Assembly (NCBI GenBank): GCA_947496145.1
Contig: CANMBS010000012.1
Location: 54,600-118,599 of the forward strand
DNA: 64,000 bases
Source of the DNA: an uncultured Pseudovibrio sp.
GTDB lineage: Bacteria; Pseudomonadota; Alphaproteobacteria; Rhizobiales; Stappiaceae
Reading direction: 5' to 3'
Under the pieces are notes generated by a model that worked only from the letters and a program-made list of their open reading frames with translations, searched no databases and was not told where the DNA came from. Below are positions 1 to 8,406 of the stretch, piece by piece. Positions within the stretch are counted from its first letter, which is position 1, and the number at the start of each line of letters is the position of its first letter. The position numbers and the translations under genes were made by a program.

Positions 1-373
1 AGATGGACTGAGCAGCTACACCAAACATATGAGCAAGCGCTTCCTGACGCTTGATGTGAACGAGACGTTCAGGATTAGTGGCAATGGAAAGAGACCCTTT
101 TTGAATCCACCCGGTTGCCTGCCCTGTTTCCTTCTCCAGCTCCGAGTAGAGTTCAACAGAATATTTGATCAGGTCCGTCAGGTTTTGTGATGAACGCAAA
201 GCACGGACCTGCGCGGCGGAATGCCATGTGGTGCCGGAGGTCAACTCGTTGCGTTCGAGCAGGATCGCATCGCTCACGCCCGCTTTGGCAAGGTGATAGA
301 GGGTGGAGCAGCCCATGACACCGCCGCCAATAACGACGACAGAAGCATGGTTGGGGAGCTTGGTTTGGGACAT
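1..373 (-). CDS. FAD-dependent amine dehydrogenase (sarcosine/dimethylglycine dehydrogenase-like), N-terminal part
   Basis: The reading frame opens with ATG at 373 (MSQTKLPNHASVVVIGGG) and runs off the left edge, so only about 124 N-terminal residues are visible. Near residue 12 lies a Rossmann dinucleotide-binding motif, VVVIGGGVMGCSTLYHLAKA, followed by an acidic strand end (LLERNELTSG) and a TTWHSAAQVR segment. This pattern is typical of DAO-fold flavoproteins that demethylate sarcosine or dimethylglycine. Such enzymes oxidise N-methyl groups and pass one-carbon units to tetrahydrofolate, but the folate-binding C-terminal part lies outside the window. It is divergent from the RpiR-family regulator, which may control it or the TRAP operon. 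The exact substrate cannot be told from this fragment. Confidence 0.75.
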   Translation of the reverse strand, partial: MSQTKLPNHASVVVIGGGVMGCSTLYHLAKAGVSDAILLERNELTSGTTWHSAAQVRALRSSQNLTDLIKYSVELYSELEKETGQATGWIQKGSLSIATNPERLVHIKRQEALAHMFGVAAQSI

Positions 374-513
374 CGAACTGATCTCAACTGGTGTAAGGTT
401 CGTCGAAATCCACAATGACCCCGACAGTAAAACTACCTGCGCCAGCAAAATAAAAAAAATCATTTGTGTCAATAAATAAAATAATATAACATTTGTTTTA
501 TTTTGGAACTGCT

Positions 514-1389
514 ATGGATTTACAGAAAAGACGAATAATCGCAATGCTGATGGAGGATATGGAGAGCTATCCCCGAAGCATCAAAAAGATAGCCATGTAT
601 GTGGTGGACCATCCCGATGAATTCGGCATGGCCTCCATCCGCGACACGGCCAAGGCTGCGGATGTGAGTACGAACAGTCTGGTCCGGCTCGCTAACATGC
701 TTGGGTTTGAGAGCTTCCAGCAGCTGCGAGCCCCCTTCCGGCAGGCTTTGACTCACCGGCCAACCGCTACAGAGCCAGATCAGTGGATTGAAGACCTTTA
801 TCAGCGCGGCGGCCCTTCGCGTACCAAAGCCAATGCGGCGTCGAGCGTCATTAGTAACGTGACAAAGGCCATTCGGGACATTTCTCCAGAGACGATTGAA
901 GCTGCGGCCCGAGCGATTCTTCTGGCGCGGAAAGTCTACTTGCTGGGGTCAAGAGCCCCCTATGGATTGGCACATTATCTGTATTATGTGGGGAGAATGG
1001 CTCTTAATAATCTAGAAATCGCCCCCCGACACGCAAATTCTGCCGTGGATGAAATATTGCATGCAAGTGAGCAGGATGTGGTTTTTGCGATCTCCATGAC
1101 ACCTTTTACCCTTGACACGATTAATGCGTGCAGGTGGGCAAAAAAGAAAGGTGCAAAGCTCATCCTTCTCAGTGACAGCGCGGCAGAAAGCCTGCCTCTT
1201 CAGGCAGATCTCACTATTATCACGCCAATTTCCACGTCAATGTATTTCCCCAGTTTTGTTGCGGCACAGGCTGTTCTTGAATGGTTACTGGAAGAAATAA
1301 GCTATCAGGGAGGCCCTCAAATTAAATCACGAATAGAGTCTATTAGACAGATGCGTCTGGATGCGAGTGTTTACTGGCCGGAAAAATAA
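514..1389 (+). CDS. RpiR/MurR-family transcriptional regulator (HTH + SIS)
   Basis: A 291-residue DNA-binding regulator. Residues about 1-80 form the RpiR-type helix-turn-helix (DTAKAADVSTNSLVRLANML). Residues about 130-260 form a sugar-isomerase (SIS) fold that normally senses a phosphosugar or related metabolite (KVYLLGSRAPYG, then KLILLSDS). A TTG start at 493 is possible, but ATG at 514 with a GGA eight bases upstream gives the usual N-terminus (MDLQKRRIIAML). The gene lies between an amine dehydrogenase gene on the other strand and the TRAP operon on the same strand. In other alphaproteobacteria, RpiR proteins next to such genes control uptake and use of the local substrate. The ligand is unknown. 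The intergenic DNA before it is very AT-rich. Confidence 0.85.
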   Translation: MDLQKRRIIAMLMEDMESYPRSIKKIAMYVVDHPDEFGMASIRDTAKAADVSTNSLVRLANMLGFESFQQLRAPFRQALTHRPTATEPDQWIEDLYQRGGPSRTKANAASSVISNVTKAIRDISPETIEAAARAILLARKVYLLGSRAPYGLAHYLYYVGRMALNNLEIAPRHANSAVDEILHASEQDVVFAISMTPFTLDTINACRWAKKKGAKLILLSDSAAESLPLQADLTIITPISTSMYFPSFVAAQAVLEWLLEEISYQGGPQIKSRIESIRQMRLDASVYWPEK

Positions 1390-1506
1390 AATTTTGTTGG
1401 CATTTGACTTTAAAAATTACATAAGTAAGCATACCAAGAGAGAAAAAACATAAGGGTTCTTGATCAAGAGTTCTTCGCAGATTCACATCCAGAGAGGCGC
1501 ATATTT

Positions 1507-2472
1507 ATGAAACTTTCAACCCTGCTCGCCGCAGCAATTTCATCTACTCTTCTGATTGGCTCTGCCGCTCAGGCTGCCGATAGATTTATTACCATCGGTA
1601 CCGGTGGGGTGACTGGTGTTTATTATCCAACGGGTGGCGCTATCTGCCGTCTGGTCAACAAAGACCGCAAGAACCACGGCATTCGCTGCTCTGTGGAATC
1701 CACGGGTGGTTCTGTTTACAACACCCGCACGATCCGTCGTGGAGAGCTTGATTTTGGTGTGGCACAGTCAGACGTTCAGGCTGCTGCGCTGGCAGGTACC
1801 GGTAAGTTTGCAGATGATGGCGCGTATGCTGACCTTCGCGCTCTGTTCTCCGTGCATCCTGAGCCAATGCATGTGATGGTTCGTGCAGACAGCGGCATCA
1901 CCGATGTTGCTGGTATGAAGGGCAAAAAAGTTAACATCGGCAACCCGGGGTCCGGCACCCGCGTTCTGGCTGATACACTGATGAAGTATTATGGCGTGAC
2001 ACCAGCCGACTTTGCACTGGCTGCTGAGCTGAAGTCCTCTGAGCAAGCTTCTGCACTGTGCGATGGCAAGATTGACGCCACCATCTGGGCAGCTGGCCTT
2101 CCAAACGGGTCTTCTCAGGAAGCAACAAGCAGCTGTGACGTGAAGATTTTGCCACTGGCAGGGGCTGAGATCGACAAGCTGCTGGCTGAAAACAAAGCTT
2201 ATGCAGCTGCGACCATTCCAGGTGGCATGTACCCGAACAACGCTGATGACATTTCATCTTGGGGTCCTAAAGCGACTTTCGTAACTTCTGCTCAGACTGC
2301 AGATGATGTGGCTTATGCTGTTGTTAAAGGTGTGTTTGACAACTTTGAAAGCTTCAAGAAGCTGCACCCTGCATTCGCACGTCTGAAAGAAAGTGAAATG
2401 ATCAAGGACGGTCTGTCCGCTGATCTGCATCCTGGCGCTGTAAAGTACTACAAAGAGCGCGGCTGGATGTAA
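1507..2472 (+). CDS. TAXI-family TRAP transporter substrate-binding protein
   Basis: A 321-residue periplasmic binding protein. The first 23 residues are a signal peptide with an AQA-A cleavage site (LLIGSAAQAADRF). The mature part begins with the TAXI hallmark ITIGTGGVTGVYYPTGGAIC, followed by GGSVYNTRTIRRGELDFGVA, GNPGSGTR and a C-terminal KYYKERGW. TAXI proteins feed organic anions or glutamate-like substrates to a fused DctQM permease, and such a permease is encoded next. A strong hairpin follows the stop, so the binding protein is probably made in excess over the permease. The start is well placed, with AGAGAGGCGC just upstream. Confidence 0.92.
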   Translation: MKLSTLLAAAISSTLLIGSAAQAADRFITIGTGGVTGVYYPTGGAICRLVNKDRKNHGIRCSVESTGGSVYNTRTIRRGELDFGVAQSDVQAAALAGTGKFADDGAYADLRALFSVHPEPMHVMVRADSGITDVAGMKGKKVNIGNPGSGTRVLADTLMKYYGVTPADFALAAELKSSEQASALCDGKIDATIWAAGLPNGSSQEATSSCDVKILPLAGAEIDKLLAENKAYAAATIPGGMYPNNADDISSWGPKATFVTSAQTADDVAYAVVKGVFDNFESFKKLHPAFARLKESEMIKDGLSADLHPGAVKYYKERGWM

Positions 2473-2488
2473 TTTCGAGCATATAGAT

Positions 2489-2525
2489 AGCCACTCCCCG
2501 GCCAGCGTCGGGGAGTGGCTATTTT
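2489..2525 (+). terminator. Hairpin after the TAXI binding-protein gene
   Basis: A perfect 12-bp stem (2489-2500 with 2509-2520, AGCCACTCCCCG) and an 8-base loop, followed by ATTTTC. It lies 16 bases after the stop. Because the permease genes continue on the same strand, it may act as a partial terminator or an mRNA-stabilising hairpin that sets binding protein above permease levels. Confidence 0.75.
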
Positions 2526-2549
2526 CATTATGTGCTCTAGCATTCCTAG

Positions 2550-2684
2550 ATGATCGAAGCGCTCATTCAGGCTCTCTCCAAGCAACACATTAAACAAGAA
2601 TTTGAGAGACCGTCTGAGCTTATTGATTTCCAGCATGCCCGCGCTCTCAAGGTGCGTGTAATGCTGTACGGCGAGGTAGTATGA
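2550..2684 (+). CDS. Possible 44-residue leader ORF overlapping the TRAP permease start
   Basis: ATG at 2550 opens a 44-codon frame (MIEALIQALSKQH...GEVV) whose stop codon overlaps the permease start in an ATGA arrangement at 2681-2684. No membrane segment or known domain is seen, and there is no good ribosome site before it. The permease's own GAGG motif lies inside this frame. It could be a translation-coupling leader peptide or simply a chance open frame. Confidence 0.3.
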   Translation: MIEALIQALSKQHIKQEFERPSELIDFQHARALKVRVMLYGEVV

Positions 2685-5338
2685 CCAATTCAACAGACAT
2701 CGAGAGCGGATTTAAACCGGAGGCCGGAACGAAACCCCGGAATATTACAGTTGAGCCTGTCGATCTGGACAGCATGATCGCAGAGTCAGACACAGGTGCC
2801 AGAGCGCCTACTGGTCTTTTCTCTCAGGCTACCCTTTGGGTTGTTCCCTTATTCTGGTCTCTGTTTCAGTTATGGATTGCGTCTCCCTTACCATTTATTC
2901 TTGGGGTTGGAGTGTGGAATGACACGCAGACCCGCGCCATCCATCTGGCTTTTGCAGTCTTCCTCGCCTATGTGGCTTACCCAACATTCAAAGCCAGCCC
3001 GCGCCGTTATATTCCCATACAAGACTGGGCTTTAGCGCTGATTTCAGCGGGAACTGCGGCTTACATCTGGCTGTTCTATCAAGGCCTGTCTGACCGCGTT
3101 GGCGCACCAAGCACTATGGATGTGATTGTAGCGGGTGTTGGCATCGTGCTGTTGATGGAAGCTGCACGGCGATCCCTTGGCCTGCCTTTGATGGCGGTGT
3201 CAGCCTTCTTCCTTGCCTATGTTTTCTTTGGCTCGTGGGATGCCCTGCCAGATATTGTGCGCTGGAAGGGAGCTTCCTTTGAAAAAGCCATGTCTCATAT
3301 GTGGCTGACAACGGAAGGTGTCTTTGGCGTTGCCCTTGGGGTCTCATCCGGTTTCGTCTTCCTGTTTGTTTTGTTTGGCTCCCTGCTTAATCAGGCCGGG
3401 GCTGGCAATTACTTCGTCCAGATCGCTTTTTCGCTTTTAGGGCATATGCGCGGTGGCCCGGCTAAAGCGGCTGTGGTTTCTTCTGCCATGACTGGTCTGA
3501 TCTCCGGTTCTTCTATTGCCAATGTGGTGACAACAGGCACCTTCACTATTCCGCTTATGAAAAAGGTGGGCTTCCCGCCTGAGAAAGCTGGCGCTGTTGA
3601 GGTGTCCTCCTCTGTGAACGGTGTGCTCACACCGCCTGTTATGGGTGCTGTAGCGTTCCTGATGACTGAGTATGTTGGCATTTCTTATGTGGAGGTGGTT
3701 AAGCACGCGATTGTTCCGGCGCTTATCTCCTACATTGCCCTTGTTTACATCGTGCATCTGGAAGCCCTGAAGAACGATATGGAAGGACTGCCACGGGCGA
3801 CACCGCTTGGTCCGCTTAAGGCGCGGTTGCTGCGTACCGGCATTATCGTTTCCAGCTTCCTCATTCTGGCCTCCGTGGTTTACTACGTCATTACCTTCCT
3901 GAAGATGTTCTTCATCGGGTCTGCGGCCTGGCCGATCATGGCTCTGCTGGTTGCAGGTTATGTGTGGCTGATCTGGCTTTCCTCCCGTGTTCCGGATCTG
4001 GAAGTTGAAGATCCGAACAAACCAGTGATGACGCTGCCCGAGTTTAAGAATATCGCCCGTACTGGTATTCATTACGTGGTACCGATCATTGTGCTGATCT
4101 GGTTCCTCATCGTGGAATGGAAGTCTCCTGCGTTCTCAGCGTTCTGGGCGACCTTGTTCCTTATCTTCCTTCTCGTGACACAGCATCCGCTCAAGGCGTT
4201 TTTCCGTCGCAATCAGAATCTGGGATCTGCCTTCAGGCATGGCCTGAGTGATCTTGGCGAAGGGCTTATAACTGGCGCTCGCAATATGATTGGTCTTGCA
4301 TGTGCCATGGGCGTTGCCGGTATTATTGTGGGTGCAGTCACGCTTACCGGTATCGGTCAGGTTATGGCTGAGTTCGTTGAGTTCCTCTCCGGCGGCAATC
4401 TGCTGGCTATGCTGTTCTTCGTCGCGCTGATCTCCATCATTTTGGGCATGGGCCTGCCAACCACCGCTAACTACATTGTGGTTTCCTCCCTGATGGCAGG
4501 TGTTGTGGTTGAGCTGGGTGCGCAATCCGGCCTGATTGTGCCGCTGGTTGCCGTGCATATGTTCTGCTTCTATTACGGCATTATGGCGGATGTGACGCCG
4601 CCTGTGGGGCTTGCCTCATTCGCAGCTGCCGCGATCTCTGGCGGCGACCCGCTGAAGACCGGTTTTACCGCATTCTTCTATTCCCTGCGAACAGCGCTGC
4701 TGCCATTCCTGTTTATCTTCAACACAGACCTGCTGCTGATTGATGTGGGGCCGCTGCAGGCGATCTTTGTCTTCATCATAGCGCTGATAGCCATGCTGGT
4801 CTTTGCCGCTGGAACCATGGGATATTTCTTTACCAGAAGCCGCCTCTGGGAGTCTCTGGCTCTTGTGGCCGTTGCTCTCGTGCTCTTCAGACCCGGCTTC
4901 CTACTGGACCAGATCAGCCCTGCCCATTCAATCATCACGCCATCACAGATCAATGAGCTGGCTGCAAAGGCTCCCGACGAAGGGCACCTGCGGCTGAAGC
5001 TGGAAGGGGTTAATCTGGATGGAAACTTCATCTCCTCCACCTTTGAATTGCCACTGGGCAAGGCCGGACGAGATGCAGTTGCACGACTGCGTGATGATGC
5101 AGGCATTGAGTTCCGCAAGGATGCGGACAAAGTCGTTGTTGATGCCATCAGTTTTGGCAAGCCTGCGGAGCAAGCCGGAGTTGATTTCGACTGGGAGCTG
5201 ACAGGCATTGAGGTTGCAAATGACCGGATGCCAAAGCAAATCTTCTATATTCCAGCCCTGATGCTACTGGGACTGATCATCTTTGTGCAACGGCGCCGCC
5301 GCGCCAGACACACCTTCTCTAAAGGAGCGCTCGCATGA
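2681..5338 (+). CDS. TRAP transporter fused permease (DctQ-DctM) with C-terminal DUF3394-like domain
   Basis: An 885-residue inner-membrane protein joining the small (4-TM, residues about 50-200) and large (12-TM) TRAP subunits. The large domain has hallmark glycine-rich segments such as GSSIANVVTTGTFTIPLMKK and GMGLPTTANYIVVSSLMAG. After the last DctM helix comes an extra region (about residues 690-865) with a soluble part of roughly 120 residues, matching the DUF3394 extension common in TAXI permeases. TRAP carriers use the sodium or proton gradient to import the ligand delivered by the binding protein. ATG at 2681 is preceded by GAGG. The stop overlaps the next start by four bases, so the UspA partner is translationally coupled. 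Confidence 0.93.
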   Translation: MTNSTDIESGFKPEAGTKPRNITVEPVDLDSMIAESDTGARAPTGLFSQATLWVVPLFWSLFQLWIASPLPFILGVGVWNDTQTRAIHLAFAVFLAYVAYPTFKASPRRYIPIQDWALALISAGTAAYIWLFYQGLSDRVGAPSTMDVIVAGVGIVLLMEAARRSLGLPLMAVSAFFLAYVFFGSWDALPDIVRWKGASFEKAMSHMWLTTEGVFGVALGVSSGFVFLFVLFGSLLNQAGAGNYFVQIAFSLLGHMRGGPAKAAVVSSAMTGLISGSSIANVVTTGTFTIPLMKKVGFPPEKAGAVEVSSSVNGVLTPPVMGAVAFLMTEYVGISYVEVVKHAIVPALISYIALVYIVHLEALKNDMEGLPRATPLGPLKARLLRTGIIVSSFLILASVVYYVITFLKMFFIGSAAWPIMALLVAGYVWLIWLSSRVPDLEVEDPNKPVMTLPEFKNIARTGIHYVVPIIVLIWFLIVEWKSPAFSAFWATLFLIFLLVTQHPLKAFFRRNQNLGSAFRHGLSDLGEGLITGARNMIGLACAMGVAGIIVGAVTLTGIGQVMAEFVEFLSGGNLLAMLFFVALISIILGMGLPTTANYIVVSSLMAGVVVELGAQSGLIVPLVAVHMFCFYYGIMADVTPPVGLASFAAAAISGGDPLKTGFTAFFYSLRTALLPFLFIFNTDLLLIDVGPLQAIFVFIIALIAMLVFAAGTMGYFFTRSRLWESLALVAVALVLFRPGFLLDQISPAHSIITPSQINELAAKAPDEGHLRLKLEGVNLDGNFISSTFELPLGKAGRDAVARLRDDAGIEFRKDADKVVVDAISFGKPAEQAGVDFDWELTGIEVANDRMPKQIFYIPALMLLGLIIFVQRRRRARHTFSKGALA

Positions 5339-5763
5339 CCGGGCCCGTACTTGTTGCTGTGGATCTGCCTCATGTCAATGAGCAGAAATCAATCATTGAA
5401 GAGGCAGCACGTCTTGCAAGTCTTGATAATCTCACGCTGAATCTGATCACGGTTATTCCCGATTATGACATGAGCTATGTGGGGGGCTTCTTCAAAGAGG
5501 ACGCCATTCACCGGGTACTGGAAGAGACCAGTGACAAGCTTTACGCCCTGACGAAAGAGCTGTTAGGCCCGGACCAGAAGGCCCATTGCATCGTCTCAAA
5601 AGGCAAGGCCTATGAGGAAATTCTTCTGGCTGCGGAGAAGGTGGATGCTTCTTTGATTGTCATTGGGGCACATGAGCCAAAAAACAAACGTTTTTTACTT
5701 GGCCGCACTGCCGCCCGCGTTATGCGTCACGCCCATTGCTCGGTGTATGTGGTTCGGGATTAA
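5335..5763 (+). CDS. Universal stress protein (UspA/TeaD-like)
   Basis: A 142-residue UspA-fold protein: an N-terminal strand VLVAVDLPH, a central VDASLIVIGAHEPKN, and the C-terminal ATP-binding segment LLGRTAARVMRHAHCSVYVV, which keeps the G-x9-like spacing seen in nucleotide-binding Usps. Its ATG overlaps the permease stop (ATGA), so it belongs to the TRAP operon. In Halomonas, TeaD is an ATP-binding Usp encoded with the ectoine TRAP transporter and down-regulates uptake. A similar regulatory role is likely here but is inferred. Confidence 0.88.
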   Translation: MTGPVLVAVDLPHVNEQKSIIEEAARLASLDNLTLNLITVIPDYDMSYVGGFFKEDAIHRVLEETSDKLYALTKELLGPDQKAHCIVSKGKAYEEILLAAEKVDASLIVIGAHEPKNKRFLLGRTAARVMRHAHCSVYVVRD

Positions 5764-5796
5764 CATATCGACTTGCATGTTTTAAAATAGAGAAGG

Positions 5797-5832
5797 CTCC
5801 CTGCGGCTTCGCAGGGAGTTAATCGTGAAAAT
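5797..5832 (+). terminator. Terminator-like hairpin after the TRAP operon
   Basis: A 9-bp GC-rich perfect stem (CTCCCTGCG at 5797-5805 with 5810-5818) around a 4-base loop, 33 bases after the UspA stop. The T-run is weak (TTAATCG, then AAAATTTTT). It separates the TRAP operon from the biosynthetic block that follows. Confidence 0.65.
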
Positions 5833-5914
5833 TTTTCAGGTAAAGTTTTAGGTATTACTGATAGTTTTTGGGACTAATTTCAAGTCAATATGACAATACC
5901 TTAAATAGTTCAAT

Positions 5915-5942
5915 TTGCAGTTGCGTAAAGTTAGTTTAGTAT
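5915..5942 (+). promoter_or_regulatory. Candidate promoter of the seven-gene cluster
   Basis: TTGCAG at 5915-5920 and TAGTAT at 5937-5942 lie 16 bases apart, about 30 bases before the first start codon of the cluster, in AT-rich DNA. The match to sigma-70 consensus is only moderate. Confidence 0.3.
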
Positions 5943-5973
5943 ACGCTCCTCTTGATTTATGAGGATGGCATAT

Positions 5974-7185
5974 ATGGCACGAATTCTCGTTACGTCCGCT
6001 CATTCCAGAATTGGTTATCAGATTGTACGAAACTTAGGAGCGCATGGCCATCAGTTAGTATGCGCTGGCCGTCATGTTCCTTCAATGTGTTCGGGACTGC
6101 AAAATGTCATCACAGACCGACCCTATGGCGATCCCTTTGAGAACCCAAGCAAATTCATAGATAGCATCTGTGATCTTGTTCGGGAATTCCGGATAGACGT
6201 GATACTTCCTGCGCATGAAGAAATATTTGTTCTGGCAAAATATGCAGACGAATTGGGAAACTGTAAGCTTGCCAGTCCATCCTATGATGCTCTTTTGCAA
6301 ATTCACGACAAGTATAACGTATCTTGCATGGCCCAGGCATTGAAAGTGCCATCTCCCGTTACAATCCGCCTCAGTAATCCTGAAAGTCTTCTTGAGGCCG
6401 CAAGTCGTCTTAGTTTCCCCTTTATTGTCAAACCCAGATGGGGCTCTGGAGCCGCAGGCGTAAAGCAAATTAAAGATGAGCAATCTCTCAACGAGCTAAA
6501 AGATAACTTTGAAACGCTGCTCACGGACACATCCTATATAGCCCAGCAAAAAGTCAGCGGTGTTGGTGCCGGGGTTGGTGTTTTGCTAGATCACGGCAGG
6601 GCTATCGCTGTTGGAGGTCACGAAAGGCTGCGGGAAATACCGATAACCGGTGGAACCTCAACAGCAAGAAAAACCCTTCAGGATGAAAAGCTAAAAGCTG
6701 CGGCTATTACACTCGCACAAGGCAGTAAGCTACACACGGGCGTGTGTATGGTTGAGTTTAAAACCAATCATGAGACTGGCGAATTCTGGGTTATTGAAGT
6801 TAATCCCAGATATTGGGGAGGCATGGCTACAGCATTGGAAGCAGGCATCAACTTTCCATCCCTGCACATGAATGCCCTCATGAATGGGGACAGTCAGAGT
6901 ATGCATTCACCTGAGGCAGTGAAACTAGTAGAGTCCCGCTGGTTTCTGGGTGAGGTGAGATACATTTTCGAAGCGCTCTCGCACCAGAAATGGAAAGACG
7001 TTCTTTCTATGGTTCGTGTTCAGCCCGGCCACCACATGAAGTATGAGGATATAGGACCCGGGCGTTGGCATGTGTTCAGGAAACAGCTTGCCGCCTATAT
7101 TCATTCCTATCAATGCAACGGCAATTTTGGTTTTCAAAACGCAAGCAAAACCGCATTCTTTAATCAGGCGTACCAATCCGCGTGA
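5974..7185 (+). CDS. ATP-grasp ligase (carbamoyl-phosphate-synthase-like), first gene of the cluster
   Basis: A 403-residue ATP-grasp enzyme. The N-terminal Rossmann-like pre-domain starts MARILVTSAHSRIGYQIV. ATP binding is seen in FPFIVKPRWGSGAAGVKQI (about residues 150-170), and the magnesium site in FWVIEVNPRYWGGMATALEA (about residues 275-295). Members of this group activate a carboxylate as acyl phosphate and join it to an amine or other nucleophile, often in natural-product or surface-polymer pathways. An upstream ATG at 5959 is possible, but the one at 5974 is better because GAGG sits ten bases before it. It heads a same-strand run whose later genes overlap, so it probably supplies an amide-bond step there. 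The substrates are unknown. Confidence 0.8.
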   Translation: MARILVTSAHSRIGYQIVRNLGAHGHQLVCAGRHVPSMCSGLQNVITDRPYGDPFENPSKFIDSICDLVREFRIDVILPAHEEIFVLAKYADELGNCKLASPSYDALLQIHDKYNVSCMAQALKVPSPVTIRLSNPESLLEAASRLSFPFIVKPRWGSGAAGVKQIKDEQSLNELKDNFETLLTDTSYIAQQKVSGVGAGVGVLLDHGRAIAVGGHERLREIPITGGTSTARKTLQDEKLKAAAITLAQGSKLHTGVCMVEFKTNHETGEFWVIEVNPRYWGGMATALEAGINFPSLHMNALMNGDSQSMHSPEAVKLVESRWFLGEVRYIFEALSHQKWKDVLSMVRVQPGHHMKYEDIGPGRWHVFRKQLAAYIHSYQCNGNFGFQNASKTAFFNQAYQSA

Positions 7186-7274
7186 GGGTTAACTACGTTC
7201 CTCTTCCCAAAACTTTCACCTAACGCCTTTCTGACCATGATTTGTTTTAGAACGCACTTTCTAAGAGATCCGAA

Positions 7275-8402
7275 ATGACTATTCAAAACTATATTACTGA
7301 TGAGCCAGTTTCCCGTGTAACTAAACTGGTGAACAAGCTGCGCGAAGACGAGAGCCCGTTCTTTGAAATTGGAGGCGGACTTAAAGAAAGCCCAGACCTG
7401 CTCCTTAAGCAGAGTCAGGAAATTAAATCTTTTGGAACGGAATATGGCGTCCCCGAAGCCATCGGACTGGTTATGCATGCATATATGACGGCTGCTATCA
7501 GTACATTCCCAATCGATGATGATGATCTGGGAAAAACCCGCCAGGCACTGCTTGAATACATAGTCAGCTCGAAAAAGCTGATCGCGAATTCCGGAGCAGA
7601 TCAGATAAACCGTGCCAATACAGAAGGGACACCTTCAGCACGTGCTGAGCAGGTTAAGGGAGGATACATCATTCATGGTGAGAAATCCTTTGTCTCCCTT
7701 GCTAAAACCGCTGATTTCTTTCTGTTCAATGCAACCATAGAGGACGAAGGCGAAGCGTTTTTCCTCGCCCCCATGGATGCGAAAGAGGTTGAGTTATGTG
7801 AAACGAGCCTATCCACTCAGTTTGATGTCGAAACTCACGTAGTTCGGATGAATGGACTGTTCGTACCCGAGCAAATGACCTTCCCGAACCTATCAATATC
7901 TGATGCAGAAAATGCAGCAATTGATTTTCATAGTTATCAGCGTGCGTGGTTCATGGTGCTCGCTGGATCCGCATATCTAGGCGGAGGCAAACGCGCCTTG
8001 CTAGAGGGCGCTAAATTCGCTCAAGAAACGTGCCTTCCTGATGGGACACAACTAGGGCAAATGGATGCGAACCTTGTTGAATTTGGACGGCTAAACATAA
8101 TGCACGATGCAGCATGGGCAACTCTGGAAGGGGCAGCAAATGCCCTGACTAAGTTTTCCGAAAGCCCATCAGCAGAAACGTTGCAAGCATTTTATCGCGC
8201 CGCATTGGTTGCAAAATACACGTGCTGTAATCAGGCGGAGCAGATCGTGGCAAGAGTGAGAAAGCTGGTTGGTACAAGAACATACACTGCAGGAAGCATA
8301 CTAGAAGATATTTGCACGCACATTGTACTGGGGCCAATGCATCCGGTTATAGATTCAATTGCTGAACGGCACATGGGCGACCACCTGCTTCAAAGTGTTT
8401 AA
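7275..8402 (+). CDS. Acyl-CoA dehydrogenase-like flavoprotein, atypical
   Basis: A 375-residue protein with the acyl-CoA dehydrogenase fold. The middle beta domain is seen in VKGGYIIHGEKSFVSLAKTA and DFFLFNATIEDEG (about residues 125-160). The C-terminal helical domain ends IDSIAERHMGDHLL. At the place where typical members carry the IYEGT motif with the catalytic glutamate, this protein reads HIVLGPMHP, so that residue seems absent. It may use another base or act as a monooxygenase, oxidase or carrier-bound substrate dehydrogenase rather than a beta-oxidation enzyme. An 89-base gap follows the ATP-grasp gene, with AAGAGATCC before the start. The next gene begins four bases after its stop. 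Confidence 0.78.
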   Translation: MTIQNYITDEPVSRVTKLVNKLREDESPFFEIGGGLKESPDLLLKQSQEIKSFGTEYGVPEAIGLVMHAYMTAAISTFPIDDDDLGKTRQALLEYIVSSKKLIANSGADQINRANTEGTPSARAEQVKGGYIIHGEKSFVSLAKTADFFLFNATIEDEGEAFFLAPMDAKEVELCETSLSTQFDVETHVVRMNGLFVPEQMTFPNLSISDAENAAIDFHSYQRAWFMVLAGSAYLGGGKRALLEGAKFAQETCLPDGTQLGQMDANLVEFGRLNIMHDAAWATLEGAANALTKFSESPSAETLQAFYRAALVAKYTCCNQAEQIVARVRKLVGTRTYTAGSILEDICTHIVLGPMHPVIDSIAERHMGDHLLQSV

Positions 8403-8406
8403 TTAC

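Noticed and set aside
221..418. Plus-strand open frame of 65 codons at the left edge
   Set aside because: It is the antisense of the amine dehydrogenase gene, whose FAD motif and start are clear on the minus strand.
3437..4558. Long minus-strand open frames inside the TRAP permease
   Set aside because: Residue composition (many His, Gln, Asn, Arg) is typical of antisense translation, and the plus-strand permease is convincing throughout.
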